Assembly: GCA_017537515.1 (NCBI GenBank)
Contig: JAFYKO010000059.1
Location: forward strand, 1 to 7,834
Length of the DNA stretch: 7,834 nt
Origin: Clostridia bacterium
GTDB taxonomy: Bacteria > Bacillota > Clostridia > Christensenellales > UBA1242
Reading direction: 5' to 3'
Below, piece after piece: positions 6,117-7,834 of the stretch. How positions within the stretch are numbered: the stretch's first letter is position 1; each line of letters begins with the position of its first letter. The notes beneath the pieces are model-generated. The model had not been told where the DNA came from. It did no database searches and saw only the letters and a program-made list of their open reading frames with translations. Made by a program: the position numbers and the translations under genes.

Positions 6117-6145
6117 TTGCTAATTGGCCTAGATTTTGGTATAAT
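6117..6145 (+). promoter_or_regulatory. Promoter of mnmE, predicted leaderless start
   Basis: TTGCTA (6117-6122) and a perfect TATAAT (6140-6145) are spaced by 17 nt, and TG one base before the -10 makes it an extended -10 promoter (TGGTATAAT). The predicted start, A at about 6152, is 3 nt before the mnmE ATG at 6155, and no Shine-Dalgarno sequence precedes that ATG. A second TATAAT overlaps at 6145-6150 but would start transcription inside the gene. The -35 box lies inside the ATTGCTAATT repeat. Confidence 0.8.
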
Positions 6146-6154
6146 ATAATCATT

Positions 6155-7489
6155 ATGAGCAGAACTATAGCGTGTATTTCAACCCCACTCGGGACTGGGG
6201 CAATAAGTATTATCCGTGTAAGCGGAGAAAAATGTCTCGAAATCGCAAAAAAAGTGTTCTTTTGCAAAAACAAGGACAACATCCAGCCACGTGTCCTAAA
6301 CCTTGGCGACTTTGTCTATAAGGGCATAACCGACAAATGCCTAATGGCATATTTCAAAAGCCCACTTTCCTACACCGGCGAAGATATGGTTGAATTCCAA
6401 TGCCACGGCGGTGAGTTTTTGGCTGAAAATATTTTGAAAAGCCTTCTCGAAAACGGTGCAGTCTTGGCTGAAAATGGCGAGTTTTCAAAGCGGGCTTTCC
6501 TTAATGGCAAACTCTCGCTCGACAAGGCGGAAGGTATTATTGACGTAATCAACGCAACCAGCGAAGCGGAACTTCGTGCGGGCTATAAACTTCTCAAAGG
6601 CGAACTCAAAAACCAAGTTATTGAGCTTCAAAACCGACTTACAACAGCACTTGCTGAAATTGAAGTAACACTCGACTATCCCGAATACGACGACGAAGAG
6701 GAAGCAAAAGTTGAGGTAAAAGGCGTGCTGAAAGAAACGCTTACAACCGTCCAAAAGCTTTTATCCACAGCAAAAACGGGAAAGATTGTCAAAAACGGAA
6801 TTAATATCGCCATTGTTGGAAAACCTAATGTTGGAAAGTCAAGTTTGCTTAATGCCCTACTTGGCGAAAATAGGGCGATAGTCACCAACATTGCCGGCAC
6901 AACAAGGGATACAATTACGGAAACCATCAACTTTGCGGGTATGAAGTTCAACTTCATCGACACTGCCGGAATTCGTGAAAGCGACGACGTTGTTGAAAAG
7001 ATTGGTATCGAACGCAGTCGAGATGCCATAAACGAAGCGGATGTTGTCTTGGTTGTTCTCGACAATTCAACAAAACTTGACGAAGAGGACAAAAAACTAA
7101 TAGCCCTCACCGAAAACCGAAACCGTATCTTTGTTTTAAACAAAACCGACCTTGGAAATACCCTTAAATTTGAGAATGAAGACGTTGTTGAGATTAGTGC
7201 ATTAAGACACGAAAATATTGAGGCAATCAAGCAAAAGATTTTTGACAAAGTTATCGACAAAAAAATGGATATGTCCGGCCTTGTGCTTACAAACCTAAGG
7301 CAAATTGACAATTTGAAACTTTCAGAAACCGCACTCAAAGACGCAATCTCTAAGTGCGATACAGAAAGTGCAGACATCGTCGCCTTTCTTGTGCGTAACG
7401 TCTGGAACGAACTCGGAAAAATCACTGGCGAAACCGAAACAGAAGCCGTAGTGGATGAAATTTTCTCAAAATTTTGCTTAGGAAAGTAA
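6155..7489 (+). CDS. mnmE: MnmE (TrmE), tRNA uridine-34 modification GTPase
   Basis: MnmE is the GTPase partner of MnmG in forming 5-(carboxymethyl)aminomethyl groups at U34 of tRNA; GTP hydrolysis drives the rearrangement of the complex. The 444-residue length is normal. The N-terminal tetrahydrofolate-binding domain (1-120) has IACISTPLGTGAISIIRVSG and CHGG (83-86). A helical domain surrounds the inserted G domain with GKPNVGKS (222-229), TTRDT (249-253), DTAG (269-272), NKTD (329-332) and SAL (348-350). The protein ends in CLGK (441-444), the conserved C-terminal motif with the essential cysteine. All key residues are present, so it should be active. The ATG at 6155 fits family N-termini; an in-frame ATG at 6107 lies within the terminator T-run and adds unconserved residues. 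No ribosome site is present, in keeping with a leaderless message. Confidence 0.98.
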   Translation: MSRTIACISTPLGTGAISIIRVSGEKCLEIAKKVFFCKNKDNIQPRVLNLGDFVYKGITDKCLMAYFKSPLSYTGEDMVEFQCHGGEFLAENILKSLLENGAVLAENGEFSKRAFLNGKLSLDKAEGIIDVINATSEAELRAGYKLLKGELKNQVIELQNRLTTALAEIEVTLDYPEYDDEEEAKVEVKGVLKETLTTVQKLLSTAKTGKIVKNGINIAIVGKPNVGKSSLLNALLGENRAIVTNIAGTTRDTITETINFAGMKFNFIDTAGIRESDDVVEKIGIERSRDAINEADVVLVVLDNSTKLDEEDKKLIALTENRNRIFVLNKTDLGNTLKFENEDVVEISALRHENIEAIKQKIFDKVIDKKMDMSGLVLTNLRQIDNLKLSETALKDAISKCDTESADIVAFLVRNVWNELGKITGETETEAVVDEIFSKFCLGK

Positions 7490-7524
7490 TTCGCTTTGAG
7501 AATTGCCTTCCGGTTAGGAGCGAA
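7490..7524 (+). other. Possible hairpin directly after mnmE
   Basis: TTCGCT (7490-7495) can pair with AGCGAA (7519-7524) around a 23-base loop, directly after the mnmE stop. No T-run follows, so a terminator role is doubtful. The loop contains CCGGTTAGGAG (7510-7520), an 11-mer found again inside the tandem units at 7725-7735, which suggests that this is a decayed piece of the same repeat family. Confidence 0.35.
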
Positions 7525-7554
7525 GAGTTAATTTGAGTTAGCAATTAGCAGTTA

Positions 7555-7587
7555 AGGTTGGATTAAAATAACTCTTTTAAACAACCT
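7555..7587 (+). other. Stem-loop before the tandem repeat array
   Basis: AGGTTG (7555-7560) pairs with CAACCT (7582-7587), and TTAAAA (7563-7568) pairs with TTTTAA (7575-7580), giving a 12-bp stem with a small internal bulge and the loop TAACTC. It could stabilise or end the mnmE transcript, but no T-run follows it. It lies between the CTAATTN copy at 7538-7550 and the first array unit. Confidence 0.5.
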
Positions 7588-7596
7588 CCACTTCAA

Positions 7597-7834
7597 GGCG
7601 GTGAGAACCACCCTCATTGGGCAACTTACGTTGCCTTATGGTGTACTACACCCGCAACCACTTGTGGTTGCCAATGGCAAGGCGGGGTGGTAAGAACCAC
7701 TCTCATTGGGGCAACTAATGTTGCCCGGTTAGGAGTATTACACCCGCAGACGAAGTCTGCCAATGCCACCCGGGGGGGGCGGTTAGAACCGCCAGTCATT
7801 GGGCGACTTGCATCGCCTTATTGTGTACTACACC
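7597..7834. repeat. Tandem array of about 90-bp cloverleaf-like units with covarying stems
   Basis: At least two complete units and one cut by the window end are present; the anchor CATTGG recurs at 7615, 7704 and 7797 (steps of 89 and 93). Each unit has the same order of parts. First is a hairpin GGT-NAGA-ACC (7597-7612; 7685-7702; 7778-7793), then CATTGG. A second stem follows: GGCAAC/GTTGCC, GGGCAAC/GTTGCCC, or GGCGA/TCGCC. A third is GGTGT-act-ACACC (7640-7652), with a degenerate copy at 7732-7744 and another at 7823-7833. A fourth is GCAACCAC/GTGGTTGC (7654-7671) or GCAGAC-gaa-GTCTGC (7746-7760). CCAATG (7671-7676; 7760-7765) closes the unit by pairing with CATTGG. No gene is present. 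It may continue past the window. Confidence 0.85.

Noticed and set aside
6145..6150. Second TATAAT as the main -10 of mnmE
   Set aside because: It lacks a well-spaced -35 and would begin transcription at about 6157, inside the start codon.
6761..6769. TTATCCACA, a perfect DnaA-box consensus
   Set aside because: A single copy inside mnmE coding sequence (codons for L-S-T) with no cluster nearby. A chance match in a window of this size is quite possible, so no origin is claimed.
6676..7425. Long open frame on the minus strand opposite mnmE
   Set aside because: It mirrors the codon pattern of mnmE, has a Ser/Phe-rich low-complexity translation, and the opposite frame has every MnmE motif.
7772..7779. 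Run of eight G as a G-quadruplex
   Set aside because: It is a single G-run without the further runs needed. It may be a local length error or slippage between GCCACCC and the hairpin GGCGGT.
7597..7834. CRISPR array or tRNA genes in the repeat after mnmE
   Set aside because: The units lack identical repeats with unique spacers, and the hairpins do not have tRNA arm and loop sizes, an anticodon loop or CCA-end geometry. Internal covariation points to another kind of element.

Overview
The window looks like chromosomal DNA from a low-GC bacterium, most likely an uncultured Bacillota (Clostridia- or Bacilli-like) genome. The evidence is the AT-rich composition, purine-rich Shine-Dalgarno sites, near-consensus sigma-A-type promoters, use of the standard code (TGA and TAA both work as stops), and the sequences of the two housekeeping genes. 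The taxonomic placement is inference.

The two recognisable housekeeping genes are mnmG (minus strand, 562-2421) and mnmE (plus strand, 6155-7489). Their products together form the enzyme that modifies uridine 34 of certain tRNAs. Here they face away from each other, about 3.7 kb apart, with unrelated genes between. On the minus strand the transcription unit appears to run from an unrecognised 186-codon gene (2405-2965), through mnmG, which it overlaps by 17 nt, through a short open stretch that may be a gene remnant (436-561), to a small XRE-type DNA-binding protein (114-434). It ends in a stretch of almost pure A and T at the window edge.

Between the two units is a self-contained cassette on the plus strand: a consensus promoter (3346-3374), three genes (3405-4142, 4179-5354, 5366-6079) and a strong intrinsic terminator (6078-6108). 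All three proteins are built as coiled coil, transmembrane helix, extracytoplasmic loop, transmembrane helix, coiled coil. Their loops share a spaced motif, Y-x11-[YF]-G-[IV]-x-[IL]-[AT]-P, which I read as proof of common descent. I do not recognise the family. This cassette is the best candidate for an undescribed system in the window. It lies between 10-bp direct copies of ATTGCTAATT, one of which supplies the -35 box of mnmE.

The intergenic regions are rich in structure. The 439-bp gap at 2966-3404 holds two divergent consensus promoters, three adjacent perfect hairpins, a nested inverted repeat, a heptamer tandem repeat and a further hairpin. The 345 bp after mnmE (7490-7834) contain no gene. 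They hold hairpins followed by at least two and a half tandem units of about 90 bp. Each unit folds as a cloverleaf-like set of hairpins whose stems change sequence in a compensated way between units, so structure rather than sequence seems to be conserved.

The predicted start sites of mnmE and of the gene leading the mnmG unit both lie about 3 nt before the ATG, so both halves of the tRNA-modification enzyme may be expressed from leaderless messages.
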